Below, one piece after another: positions 12,375 through 23,640 of a DNA stretch of 64,000 bases. The position numbers and the translations under genes are program-made. Source of the DNA: Dillenia suffruticosa. Lineage: Eukaryota > Streptophyta > Magnoliopsida > Dilleniales > Dilleniaceae. A model generated the notes under the pieces. The model was given only the letters and a program-made list of their open reading frames with translations, ran no database searches and had not been told where the DNA came from. The stretch's first letter is position 1; the number at the start of each line of letters is the position of its first letter. The stretch lies in the NCBI GenBank assembly GCA_033439265.1, contig JAVTVX010000009.1, forward strand, positions 5,917,109 through 5,981,108. The letters run 5' to 3'.

Positions 12375-13819
12375 TTTGGGGTAATGAAAAACTAATTTTA
12401 TAAATATATAACTTATTAAGGGATATGGCAGTAACATTAAAATGAATAAATAAATTATAACCAATACTGAAATAAGTTGGGCAGCACCTTTTGTAGCCTT
12501 TTACAGCATTATTGCTGTCTTTTCCTTGCTCATGCTTTCTTTGTGTATATATATATATTAATTTTCTACAGCTAATTTTCCTTTTTCTATAAGAATGAAC
12601 TTAAATATGCTACTAATAGATATAATTTTTTGGGTAAACCATAGCATTAAAGATCCCAATATATATATATTATTTTTAGAATCAGAAAAATTAAAGAAAT
12701 GCCTGAGACAAAGATGTGATGCCAGTGTCAACCTAAATTGTCTAGGAAATAGTATAAAATCTTGTTACTATAAAATTTCTAAAGGAAAATGTTACAAAAG
12801 CTAAAAAGAGTTTCTGCAAAACAAAAGGTTAAGCTAAAAACTGAAATATATTGTAATATATGTATTATATGTTGTAAGATAAAAGTTTTCCTTAAAATAC
12901 AGGTAAATGATTTGCAGAAATATGTCCATTTAGATATGTATTGTAAGATCCATATTGTGTCTTTCAAGTTTTTGAGAACTATGTCTATGAAGCATGGACT
13001 CAACTATGGGAATGTCATAAAAATATTTCATAATTGTGGTAGTGTTGGGTATGTGGGAAAATGATAGAAGGGCATAGTTTAGAAAAAGCTAAAACCATAA
13101 AAATTTCCCTAGACTTTTAACCCTATTTGAAAATAACCTTGTAAAGTTGTATTGCGGCCAATCACCAGAACTTTCACAATAGCATTTAACATTGCTTTTA
13201 AAGTGGACGGCATTAACTTGGCTGTCCACTAAAAGGTCACATTCTGCCTTACTTCCTCCATCTAGTGAAGAATCATGAAATTTCTGGCAAGAACTTGGAT
13301 TTTGTGACGATTGTTTTGGTTTTTTTTTTATTTGGGTGATAGAATTATTGCTTTGAATATTGACTCTCTAGTATCCTAATCATGGTTCCAAAAGAGGCCC
13401 CTATTAACCAGGCCATGATATATAGTCCTAAATTATGTCCCACTAACCTTTTCCCATACTAGACATAGCCTTTAAGTTACAAAGTCTTGTATCATCACGT
13501 TCAGGAATTGTGCTTGACACGGACATGGTTATTTGTAGAAGTATTGCTGCCACATAGCCTTATTACCAAAATTCTGCAGGAATGAGCTCGTGATAGATCA
13601 AAAAGTAAAAAAGATGATAATAGGAGGTGTGTTTTAACTTTTAATTTGTTTTGCCAGAGTTTAGACATAATTGTTTACATATGTTTTGATAGAGCCATTT
13701 CTAATATCTCCTGGTGTTATTGTGATTGTAGGAGCTTCAAGGCCTGGCAGAAGAATGCCATCATACAATTCTTGGAAGAGCAGAATATTAAGATTGGCAA
13801 GCCGGGAGACTTCTGCTGA
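5365..13819 (+). CDS. GEK1: D-aminoacyl-tRNA deacylase, DTD2/GEK1 type
   Basis: The product removes D-amino acids, and N-ethyl adducts on D-aminoacyl-tRNA, from mischarged tRNA. The plant member GEK1 is known for acetaldehyde/ethanol tolerance. Nine exons give 951 nt (316 residues; Arabidopsis GEK1 is about the same length): 5365-5466, 6860-7040, 7153-7295, 8467-8530, 9791-9843, 10170-10225, 10320-10394, 11859-12047, 13732-13819. Seen directly: the N-terminus MVTLVVATTIDPASIGPASA, HPIGVP near residue 93, ATHHGPE at 147-153, EEYWKRQDAAQ, GLGGGHYVPRH at 210-220 and a C-terminal GKPGDF. All junctions keep frame. The exon 5 donor is the unusual GTTCGG. An in-frame ATG at 5260 would add 35 residues, but family similarity supports 5365. 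Introns carry microsatellites and a probable MITE. Confidence 0.93.
5472..5496. repeat. (CT)n microsatellite at start of GEK1 intron 1
   Basis: About 12 CT units start five bases after the exon 1 donor site. It is intronic simple sequence. Confidence 0.9.
10911..11208. mobile_element. Probable MITE in GEK1 intron 7
   Basis: The left end (CATTTGGCATGCAGGATAGG) is matched imperfectly, in inverse orientation, by CCTTACCGCATCAAACATA at the right end. The interior is rich in GGATTA/AATTGGAT motifs and has no coding capacity. I could not define a target-site duplication, so the class is uncertain. Confidence 0.4.
12333..12374. repeat. Compound (GT)n(AT)n microsatellite
   Basis: About a dozen GT units run directly into about nine AT units, inside GEK1 intron 8. 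Confidence 0.9.
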
Positions 13820-14405
13820 TCTTTTGCTCAAGCCTGTTGATGTTGATATCATTCTTTATTATTGGCATGCATATATAGCAGCATATTATGAAAATTTGAA
13901 ATTTTTGGGGCGTGGAAAGGGCAGATTGCTTGTTCTTTAGTACTTCTTGTTGTAAGAGAAACATACTTCTTTGCAGTGAAAGGGCATACTAAATTCCAAC
14001 CATCTAATACTTGGACAGTTGAACTACTCTCTCTCTCTCTCTCTCTCTCTGAGACGCGCGTTATGGTTACTTCCAATGTTGTTTATGGGGATCATGGCGC
14101 AAAAAGATGGATCAAGTTTGGTGCACTTGCTTGCTGTTTTGGGGCTTGACAGAGGTGGAATGAGGCGGTTAGGGTAGGGACTACTTCGATGGGTCTCCAC
14201 AGATTTTAACTTACTATGGCACATCAACTAATCTAAAGGGCAAAGTCCGTTACTGTAGCAGAGCCGAGATTCTGAGGCTCCAAAGTTTTGGGACTGAATT
14301 ATTTTTGCCTTTATTTATTTATTTATCAAGATGCAAACCTATGTGCATGGTCGGAGGTGGAGGCTTGGGAATGTTTTGGCAAATCATCAATCAGTCCCTG
14401 ATCAA
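13820..14405. other. GEK1 3' flank and intergenic DNA
   Basis: The first few hundred bases are probably the 3' UTR of GEK1. A (CT)10 tract lies at 14031-14050. No further gene is visible. Confidence 0.5.
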
Positions 14406-14525
14406 GTTTCGCATTCGAAAATTGAAAATGCAGTTTCGCATTCGAAAATTGAAAATGGAGTTTCGCATTTGAAAATTAAAAATGGAGTTTCGCATTCGAA
14501 AATCGAAAATTGAAAATTGAAAATG
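14406..14525. repeat. 27-bp minisatellite, about four copies
   Basis: The unit GTTTCGCATTCGAAAATTGA plus AAATGGA is repeated head to tail about four times with few changes. The period is a multiple of three and gives a repeating nonapeptide (VSHSKIENG-like) in one frame. Nothing around it suggests a real protein. Confidence 0.85.
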
Positions 14526-14901
14526 AAAAAGATTGCGTTAGAAGAGTCGTCTCCCTTAAATAGAGTTTCTACACACGCTCGAACCAGATCGGTGGTTTAG
14601 TAGCCCCAAAAAAATTCAGCCATTTAAGACTAGGACTCCAGATTTCCTCAAATGCTGCTAAAAAGGAAAAGAAAAACATGTATTCATATATAAACAATTA
14701 AACATGCCTACCAACATAAACCATTTGATTGGTTGGACACATTCATTTACGGCCTGTGATTTAAATGATTAAAGAAAAAAATGACAGATTTCTTACTGCT
14801 TTTAATATTGGTAAATGATATGGGATTTTACAGAGTTCTACAACAATGGTTAATGTTGGTTGGTTGGTTGGTTAAAATCTTCTAATGAATGAATTAAAAT
14901 A

Positions 14902-15470
14902 AATGTAGATGGTGCAAGCAAACGAAATCTAAGGTGTGGTGGCCTCATTAGAGATTGCAATGGCTCTTGGGTTGATGGTTTTATGAAAAATATGAGATCC
15001 AATACCTCTTTTGTTGCGTTGATACAGGGACCTTATACCAACGTTATGTGAATTTAGTGACAGAGCACTGAATTTCTTTTATTAAGATTTCAAGTTCTAA
15101 GAGAATAAAAAAATAGATACTAGAAAAACCAATCTCCAAATTTGATTCCACAGTAATCAAATTGAATTAACCAGGTAACCTGAATATCGGTTAGTTAATA
15201 CCAAAAATTAGGCGAGGGGACCTTATGAAGTCTTAAAATTGCTTGGACATATGTTTTAGGTATGTTATATTAAAAATGGAATTTAGGGCTTTGGTTCATT
15301 TCCTTGTACATGGTATTTCAGGGGTGGCTGTCTATAAATCTTTGTGGCAGATGATTGCCCCTCAAAAAGAAACACTACTGGTTGTTACATACATACAGGG
15401 AGGCCAATATTAAGGCATATTTGCTTGCTAAGCAGAGTTTACAACGTAAGTATGACTTGCAGATTTTTGT
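14902..15470 (+). pseudogene. Decayed LINE-type RNase H domain fragment
   Basis: The frame at 14902 reads NVDGASK...CGGLIRDCNGSWVDGF, typical of the start of the RNase H-like domain in plant LINEs (D-G-A-S-K...GG-x-I/L-R-D). The frame at about 15388 reads HTYREANIKAYLLAKQSL, typical of its end (H-x-x-R-E-x-N...A-x-x-L-A). The middle is divergent or replaced, and stops intervene. It is the relic of a non-LTR retrotransposon or a retrocopy of its RNase H domain. The CACTA-like element begins about 25 bp downstream. Confidence 0.75.
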
Positions 15471-15493
15471 CGGTCCACTAACGGGCATAGATT

Positions 15494-16299
15494 CTCTATT
15501 AGAAGAGGGACTTTCAGTGACAGAAGAATCCGTCACTGAAAGTTTCTTTTCCGTCTTTTCCGTCGCTGAATGATATTAGTGATAAATTTTTTCGGTCGCT
15601 AAATCCGTCATAAAAAGTGACCCAAAAAAAATAACGATGGATAAAGATTTGAGTTATGAAAAAAGAAATGAAAAGAAAATACATATAAACTCCTGCCCCA
15701 CTGCCCACAATTGCTGTTGCTCAGATTCGTACCCGCGCGTAGCGAAGATGTGAGAGCACAATAGCCACTAGACCAAACAAGTTATGAAACATTTGTTTTT
15801 ATTTTTTATTTTTAGTTATTATCTTTATTTCTTATTTCTTAATAATATTAAAATAATATTATTCTTTGCAAAATAAAATAAAAATAATAAAAATTATTAA
15901 ATAAAATTAAAAAATTAAAATTAAAATCAAAATTAAAAAATAAAAAAATAAAAAAATCCATTGATAATCCGTCGCTAATTTTCCGTCAATAATCCGTCGC
16001 TAATTTTTCATCACTAATCCGTCATTAAAGACTGTATATTTATTTTTTTAATTTTTTTTTCCTTCACCAACTCACAAACGGAAGTTAGCGACAGAATATT
16101 TCCGTCGCTAAAAATTCCGTCGCTAATAATTTTATAATTTTTTTAAGGGTTTAGCGACTGAAATATTTTCGTCGCTAATCTGTCGCTAATCTCTTGGTAA
16201 AAAATTCGACATTAATTCATCGCAAATCCGTCACTATTATCAACGGATAATTTTTCGTTGATAATTTTTTATCACTAAAGTCGTATTTTCTGGCTGTGA
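15494..16299. mobile_element. CACTA-like non-autonomous element, about 0.8 kb
   Basis: The left end (CTCTATTAGAAGAGGGACTT) and the inverse of the right end (CACAGCCAGAAAATACGACT) both resemble the CACTACAAGAAAATACGACT terminus of plant CACTA elements. Many sub-terminal repeats of the form CCGTCGCTAAT / TTAGCGACGGA occur in both orientations at 15520-15620 and 15958-16275. The interior is AT-rich with a tRNA-like relic. No transposase is present. Confidence 0.7.
15721..15780 (-). other. tRNA-like segment inside CACTA-like element
   Basis: On the minus strand a good A box (TGGTCTAGTGGC, 15764-15775) is followed by a B-box-like TCGCTACGCGCGGGTACGAA stretch with GGGTACGAATCTGA at 15721-15734. 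This has the order and spacing of a tRNA internal promoter, but the sequence is not an intact tRNA. Confidence 0.55.
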
Positions 16300-16605
16300 T
16301 TATTTCCGGAATTATGATATCAGTTTCTTTATTTATTTCCCTTTTTTTTGAAAGAGAAAAGGTTAAAAATGACAATCATTTCTTAGCTTGCAATTTGAAA
16401 GAGAGAGGAAAGAGCAGGTATTCACACACTGTTGCCAAATATATGGCCACATTTTTCTCCTCTTAATTGCCATCTAGAGAGCCAAAATTGAATGAACAAT
16501 TATGAACTTCAAACAGCAACTCTCCTTTTGTTGTCATTTTTTCAAATTTCAAATCTCTTTTCTCTCTCACACTTCCACAAACCCTCTCTCTCTCTCTCTC
16601 TCAAA

Positions 16606-17272
16606 ATGTGCACGCCATGGCCATTGAGAAGGAAAGACAAATGGAAGGTGGAAAGCCAGGCATCATCTTTCATTTGCGGGTTTTCTCTAGGTACCAAGTC
16701 ATCTTTCCTACTGTTGCATCAAAATAATAATGCTATCATACCAAAATTCTCTCTCTCTCTCTAAGCTTTGTTCATTATTTTCTTTATCATAGATGAAGGC
16801 CATGAGTTAAGAATTTCAAGACCTCCAGTATCAGTAAGTTCCATGGTCTTCGAAATAGAAAATGATCATGGAAGACATGGGACTACAAGAATAGTGTCAC
16901 CAATCAACAAACATGGCCAAAGGAGAAAATTGAAACAGAATTCAACCCAAACTCGTAATACTAGAACTACTCAATCTGGTTGGCCGCGGTCTTCAGAGGA
17001 AGAGTACATTGTGTTTTCCTTTGGAGAAGATGGAGAACTGCATGTAGTAAAAGATCGACAAACACAAGCAGAGATGAGCGATGATCACCATAGCTTGGGT
17101 GAATGTTCGAGGACTGTTATTAAGAAGGTACAAGATAAGGAAATCCAGGTGTCAAGTTTTCTCACTCTACATCATAGTCTAGGGTCATGAATTATTCTTC
17201 TTTAGAGGATGTTGATGTATCACGGGAGAAGTTTATCATCTTGGAGTTAAGAATAATGTCATATACATAGAT

Positions 17273-17316
<44 letters not shown>

Positions 17317-17700
17317 ACGTCCATTGTTGTTCTGTTAGGCTGAGGAAGAAGAAAGCATTTATTTTGATCCCGAGTCACCTTCAGATGGGCTCCAATGGCT
17401 TGACGACTGTAATGAGGAGACTCAAGATCACAACGCATCATTCATCAGCTCAAGCAATTCTGATGATTCCAACAGCAGCACAGGGTCTTTTGCCTTCCCA
17501 GTGTAAGACATTAACCTTTGGAAGTCAAAGTAATTAATTAGCCTAAGTATTCTGGTTCTGAGTTGTAAACTCGATTGTAGTTTACTTATGCAGACTAGAG
17601 CTAGATTGGGATGGGAGTCCAGTGCAAATGCCCAAATCTGAGAGTCCAGTAAGGTCTAGAAAGCAGAGTTTATGGCTCGCACTCCATTGCTGCAGATTCT

Positions 17701-17702
<2 letters not shown>
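16606..17702 (+). CDS. BASL-like protein (BASL/gar2-like family)
   Basis: Four exons, 16606-16690, 16793-17148, 17339-17502 and 17594-17702, give 714 nt (237 residues). The N-terminus MCTPWPLRRKDKWKVESQAS keeps the spacing of the BASL start (W5, W13, K/R14-V15, A19-S20, F22). Further shared features are a basic middle region, GWPRSSEEEYIVFSF at 91-105, HVVKD at 112-116, and a C-terminus with SFAFPV, DWDGSPVQMP and a final HCCRF. BASL is a polarity protein of asymmetric stomatal-lineage divisions. Whether this gene has that role is inference. The end of exon 2 could instead be 17127, also in frame. An in-frame ATG at 16492 would add 38 residues, but similarity favours 16606. A (TC)20 tract lies just upstream of exon 3. 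Confidence 0.82.
17275..17314. repeat. (TC)n microsatellite in BASL-like intron 3
   Basis: About 20 TC units end 24 bp before the exon 3 acceptor, where a pyrimidine tract would normally lie. Length changes here could affect splicing. Confidence 0.9.

Positions 17703-17744
<42 letters not shown>
17703..17744. repeat. (TC)21 microsatellite abutting the BASL-like stop codon
   Basis: The tract begins at the base after the TGA stop, forming the start of the 3' UTR, and is followed by a C run. A possible AATAAA polyadenylation signal is at 17795-17800. Confidence 0.9.
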
Positions 17745-17746
<2 letters not shown>

Positions 17747-17879
17747 CCCTCTCCCTCTCCTTGTTCTAATCGATGGCAAAAATCTTGACAAATGAATAAA
17801 GCAAGCTTACCATTATCCCTTGAGTGGGTAAAAATGTATGCATATGTAAGTAGACAATTCTTTTTGTTTTCGCGATATC

Positions 17880-18025
17880 CAGATTTTACTTTATTAATCC
17901 AATTCGAGTACTGTGAGACCCATATTAAGGATTGACTCTTTCAAATCTTTTTTCGTTATTCTTAGTGCTCGAATTTGAAACCTCTGGTTAAGAGGATAGA
18001 ATGTCCGACCACTCAATTCAAATGA
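17880..18025 (-). repeat. SINE-like dispersed repeat, degenerate copy
   Basis: It shares the CCAATTCGAGTACTGTGAGA ... GAATTTGAAACCTCTGG ... GACCACTCA pattern with the family best seen at 60181-60382 and 54540-54730. It lies between the convergent BASL-like and MPB2C-like genes. Confidence 0.45.
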
Positions 18026-18486
18026 ATTTAGTATATGTGAGTGGACAATGGCTACATGCAATCAAGACTGAAGTATGGCATAGTCTTAGCTGAGAATTTT
18101 GAGCCCTTGCACTCGATAGGAGCAATCTAGAATATCAAAAATATTGATGGCCTTCCTCACCCGAAAGCAAATAAAAGCGAAGTTATTGATATCGGATAAA
18201 ACTGGAAGGATTAACATCATTGACATGAATATTACAATAATCACTTGGGAGCATAGTATTGTTATGCCTCCATAATATTGCTAGAAAACTGAAGAGATGG
18301 TTTTGGTTGCATGATAGCAAGTAGAGACGCTTATAAACAAGAACCACAAATCGGATGAATCCATTGACTTCTTCTAGCCCAAAGTTTTTGCAAGGCAAAC
18401 AAGCAGATCCATTCCGCCAAGCAATTCTGAAGAGTGGTAGGCGGCAGGCAGTCTTTTGTTTAGTGCCCTGAAAATGCCTCCAGTAA

Positions 18487-18488
<2 letters not shown>

Positions 18489-18531
<43 letters not shown>
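18489..18531. repeat. (CT)21 microsatellite
   Basis: A long pure CT tract in the convergent spacer between the BASL-like and MPB2C-like genes. Confidence 0.95.
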
Positions 18532-18534
<3 letters not shown>

Positions 18535-18870
18535 GTGGAAACAACATTCCAGGCCAGTTTGAAGTGCATTGCCAAAGAAGGGGGGGAAGGCGCGCACGCA
18601 ACACAGTGAAAAATCACCTTAATTTTTTGCACAATACAAACTGCTGTTTTCATCTAACGTGTGACATTGCATACATGAGAACAAACCCCAAGGGGTTTGA
18701 TTTACCGAATACTACTAACATATAATTTAGACAATAAGGCAGACCTAATTTTCCAACCCGTCCAGTTCGGGGGAAGAAAGACAAGCAATTAGGTTTTCTA
18801 TTACCACATACCTGTGGTGCAGAAACTAGTGAGCACCCGCTTGAAAAGGAAGATCCTACAATTGGAACTC

Positions 18871-20308
18871 TCAAATCAGGTCAACGCTCAGAGTCTTGAA
18901 AGCAAATGACTGAAGATGCAACCTTGCATTGGCTGCAGTGGCGATGGATTCATCATCTTGCTTTTCTTTTGCAATAGCAAGAGCATTTATATATGCTTCC
19001 CTTGCCTTCTCCATTTTTTCCATCTCCAGCTCATCCAAGTCATCCTATTCAAAACAATTTGAATGCTATAATACAATGACATGACAAAAAACCATGTAAC
19101 TTTTTATTCGAATAAGCTAAATGGGTTTCCATGACAACTAGAAATTTTCTTTTTCCAAGACCACCAATGAAGTAATCAAACCATTTCTATGAAATAAAGG
19201 TCAGAGAGAACAAGTTGATGAGCTTACTATATAGGGAAGGTGATCAAACTCATATGGAGAGACATCATAGTCCTTGGCACCTATTGGATTACCATTTGCA
19301 GTCAAACTTTCAAATAACTTAACAAAGGATGAAATGGTATCCAGCTCTTCTTGCAGTCTCTCAGTTTTCTTGTAAGATGTCATTATTTCCCACCGAGATT
19401 TTTCCAGTGCAGCTTGTCTGTCAGCTAGCTTAATCTGCAAAGGATTTTTTTTTTTTTTTTTTTTTTTTGGAGCATCAATAAAATTTCTCATATTGGGCAA
19501 AAAGCAAAAGAAACATGGTAAAACACGAACAAATACTATCATTCCACACAGATAAGCTCTGGAAGCTTTCAATTAGGGTAACAAAAATAGTTAGAAAAGA
19601 ATGCCAGAAACAAAAGTTGCAATACTTGAGATGAGATAAAACAATGAAAGGCTGGAGCCACAGAAATACTATTAGACTGGAGCCCCACCTAATTGAAAAT
19701 CTCGAATACAATGAAAGCCTATTTTCTTTGGCCACTTACCACAATGTGCTGAAAGAAATTCAAGTGATTCATATATTCATGCTACACAGTCACCTACAGA
19801 CTTCTAAACCCTCCATTGTTTAGCAGGTGTTTAAACCATACACAATATCTTGTAAAATAAGCAGCACACTTTTGTAGTTCAATACGTATGTAAAAGGTAT
19901 GAAATAAGTGCAGACTCCACAACGTAGTTAGAGGAATTGTAGTATTTGAACACTGTCCATGCCAAAGCATTAACCTATTGATGCTATCAGTATCAGTCAC
20001 TAACTCTAAAGTCAGCATAATAGAAATAAAGTTTTTTAGCACTTACAAATCTAGCAAGTTTTTCTAAGACAACATCACTTGAGAATATTCCTTGTCTCTA
20101 AATATTATAAAACAGAACACAGGACATGAAATTATTTCAGTAAAAAATACTTCTTGCTCTCCATTACAGGACAGAAAAACTAGTTCTACAGATCTCAAAG
20201 GCCAAAACTATGTGAAGTAGATGATTTTTTTTCCTCCAATTTAATAGGAGCCTGCCACACAGGTCTATTATAGTTCTAAGAAATGAAGATTGTCTTTTGG
20301 TTTTATAC

Positions 20309-20350
<42 letters not shown>

Positions 20351-23323
20351 CCATCTAACCTAACCTAATAAAAGAAATCTCATTTTCTTGAATTTTCAAT
20401 TGTGAATCGTAATTCAAGCACGAGTTTTGGATGGGAAAAAAAAAACCAAAAAAATTGTAACCTCAAAGACTAGGAAAGAAATGTTCATTCACACAGTGAC
20501 ATAAATAATTTAGCATTGCACAGGACTTTCATCAGGTCTCAGGAATCAATAAGCCTCTGCCTAACTTCCCACACTACTTTATTTTATTCAGCTTCCAGGT
20601 GGATGTCAACAAATTAATCCCCAAATATATGAGTAAACATTTGATTCCTATAAATTAGTTAACTACAGTAGAATATCAATGCTTGGAGGTTTAACTTCAA
20701 TTTTGAGGATGATGCAAGCACTTCAAGCTTCTGCCATTAACACAAAGTGTTAGAGCCTAGGCCCTAATAAGTAAAATAATGGTAAAACTACTCAGAAACA
20801 CCAAATTCTGTGCAGCTAGATATGGATTAGGCAGTAAAGGAATATAAATTCCGTTACTCACTCTCAATTATCATTCAAGAAGGAAGGGGAAAAAAAATAA
20901 TGAAAGCACAATTGTAGCAACATGGCAATGGTACATTTGTAAATCCAGTTGAATACCGCAAGCAATAAATCTTAACACAGAACAATACCTTTGCATCAGA
21001 AAGTTGAAGCTGAGTTGACTTAATTACCAAGTCCTTCTCTGCAGATTGGTGTTTCAGATCGTCAAGTTTTTTGTTGAGAGCAGCGATCTCAGACTTTGAA
21101 AGTTCTGCCGACTTCAAGAGCTCTTCTTTCTCTAGTAATCTCCTTTGAATATCCTCCAACTGTTCCCTTAATGTAGCCAACTCTTCTGTATCCTTATCAA
21201 CTGCAAGAGCCCTTGAGGAGAAGATTGAGGATGCATCAGAACTTCCATCTCTTTTTTCTGTCTTTTCCCCATGGTCCCTCCGCTTTTTCCCAGGAATAGA
21301 ATGAGCTGCATTCCTGCCTTTTAATTCACTTGACTGCAACAAGTAAATTATGTACATCAGCATCAATTTAAAGGTCGTACTGCAGATAGTATGTCCTATA
21401 CAGAAAGGTCATTGGAGAAGAAGCACTAAATTTTGATGCACGATGCCCCCAATAAAGAGACATACTTAAGACAATTCCAATCTCTAACCAATTTTGTGAC
21501 ATGCATACAATCCTAAAGTATACTTTAAACCTGGTCAGGAAGGAAGAGATAAATTGCTTGAAGCCTTGGTTATTGGTGACTAAAAACGTAGCTTTATTGA
21601 TTCTCTTTCTTTTTTCTCTTTTGCACCTTTATTAAAAGGTTGTCTTGTCCTCTGCTTCAAAATTACCATCGTCAATCCGTCAACCAGTAAACTCTTCTTC
21701 TCATATCAGAAGAAAGCTGAATCTGCCGACAATACTGCAGGCATCATTTGGAAAATACAAAAGGACAAATCCTAAAATGGAATGACCAAACACAAGTTTA
21801 CGTATATGCAGTACATGTGCTCGTCTGAAGTAAACGTGTTTACGTTGAGATGTCATTAGACAAGCAACACTCCAAGTAGACACACTCAGCATTTTTCAGT
21901 TGTGTCTGTATCTTTTAATGCTCCCTTTAAATTTGATAAATTTTCAATATGTGGAAACAACACTTCATGCACATGCCGCAGACATGCTGCACATTTTATA
22001 CATAACAAGTGGGGAAAAATGGAAAACTCCCATGATACATCTCAACAGAGAACTAATCCTACAGAACATGCTTAAAATTTAAATATAGCATACAAAGAAG
22101 AAACCAATCGAAACCAATCAATGATAATAACAAATACAGATTTATTAAAAATGAATCCTAAATTAGAATGAGAACATTCATCATATACTTCTCAAAATGC
22201 CCTTTTTCTGTATCTCTAGCATTTTCCTCTTTAGAAGATAACCAAACAATCAATCAATCATTGACACCCTCCCAGGAACTGAAAGATTTCCACAAGAAGC
22301 GTGACTTTAAATTCAAATCCAACAATTTTATTTCTTCAATTCCAATCTTTTTATAAGATGTGGAGTTGCAAAGCACAGAAAAATTTGACAGAATTGCAAA
22401 CGAACTAATTCAGAGGTTGTGCATCAGGCATAAAAATCCCGTTACAACTCAACATAAAAACTCCACATTTTTGCATTTTGGTTTTGACCCTAAACATAGT
22501 TCAATAAGAAATTTTCCAGAAAAAATAAAGAATGCTTTTCAAATCTAATGAATTTTATTGCAATTGCAAAAGAACTAATTCAGAGTTTGTGGGCGTGGCA
22601 TCAAAATCCTTTCACAACTCAAAATGAAAACTCCATATTTAACCACTTGGTTCTGACCTTCATGAATAAATTATAAATGAATTCTTTTCAAATCTGATGA
22701 ATTTTATTGAAATTGGAAAAGGACAAATTCAGAGTTTGTGGGTCTGGCATGAAAATCCCTTTGCAACTCAAAATAAAAACTTTTGACCCAGAACATAGTT
22801 ATTAATAAATTCAACAAAATTAAAAGAGAGAGAGAGAGAATTCTCTCCAAATCTGATGAATTCTATTGAAATTGCAAATGACCTAACTTGATGGGTCAAT
22901 TTTACAATTTTATTCCAATGAAATAAACTCAAGAACTCACTTCAAATTACCACATTTTTTTGTAATCACATAGTCGCACCTTCTTAGAATTCAATTCTCT
23001 GGCAGGCGTCTTCGTGTAGGTTATCGAGCCACGACGCGTATAAGACGAATTCGCCTTTCGATCCTAACCACACTCAACAAAAAATCAATCAAACAAACAG
23101 AAAAGACTTAAGTTTTACCACATTTTCTCTGAAACCAAATTGGAGGGGAAAGAGAGACAGAGAGAATACGAACAATGAGAGATTGAACGAGAGGGACGAT
23201 CTCGACGAGGTCGTTGAAGAGAACACGATCGACATTGCTGTTGATTGCAGAGGCATTAGAGAGAGAAGCGTGCGTGCGTTGTAAGTCTTCGCGTAGATCC
23301 ACGAAATTCTGTGGATCGAACAT
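18871..23323 (-). CDS. MPB2C: MPB2C-like microtubule-associated coiled-coil protein
   Basis: Five phase-0 exons on the minus strand, 23323-23174, 23063-22980, 21333-20989, 19434-19228 and 19044-18871, give 960 nt (319 residues, close to the usual MPB2C length). The N-terminus is MFDPQNFVDLREDLQ. Residues 51-78 include SSYTRRGSITYTKTPARE, a plant MPB2C signature. About 125-235 is heptad-rich coiled coil (EELATLREQLEDIQRRLLEK, KSEIAALNKKLDDLK, KLADRQAALEK). The C-terminal helix includes EMEKMEKAREAYINALAIAK and SIATAANARLHLQSFAF. Known family members bind microtubules and interact with a tobamovirus movement protein and with KNOTTED1-type homeodomain proteins, limiting their movement through plasmodesmata. 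Exon 1 uses a GTTCGT donor. Intron 2 holds a tandem repeat and intron 3 a GA microsatellite. Confidence 0.88.
19449..19468. repeat. Poly(T) run in MPB2C intron
   Basis: On the transcript strand this run of about 20 A lies about 15 bases upstream of the exon 4 acceptor. This is an unusual composition next to a 3' splice site, where pyrimidines are expected. Confidence 0.7.
20311..20347. repeat. (GA)18 microsatellite in MPB2C intron 3
   Basis: A pure GA tract on the plus strand, which reads as CT in the transcript. Confidence 0.95.
22375..22890. repeat. Tandem repeat of about 157 bp in MPB2C intron 2
   Basis: The phrase AAATCTGATGAATTTTATTG followed by AATTGCAAAAGAACTAATTCAGAG recurs at about 22378, 22540, 22693 and 22851. 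It is followed by a variable GTTTGTGGG...CATCAAAATCC...CAACTCAAAATGAAAACTCC body. The last copy is partial and contains a short GA tract. Confidence 0.8.
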
Positions 23324-23640
23324 TCTTGATTTTTCAGTGTCTCTAAAACCCTAAAAATTCCAACTTCGAAAGTGAGAGAGAGTGAGTGGTCGGAGACTTG
23401 AATTGAGGATTCTGTGCCGTTTTTTCCTTCGTCGACGCGGGGATTATGTGAAAGTACAGAAAGGCCCCTACCTTTTGTTCGTTTTCCATCTTAGTTGCGC
23501 TCACGTCACCGGGAAATATTGGAAATTCCGTCCTGCTATAGATTATAAAAGTTTGAAACGAGGACCGCTCATTTGGTGGCCAGACGGCCGAACCGTTGAC
23601 CCGGTTTAATTCCGGTCGGTCGCATGCCTACTTTTTTTTT
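23324..23640 (-). promoter_or_regulatory. Probable MPB2C 5' UTR and promoter region
   Basis: This GC-richer stretch lies immediately upstream of the MPB2C start codon and has short GA runs. It contrasts with the AT-rich DNA beyond 23640. No TATA box could be chosen with confidence. Confidence 0.4.
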
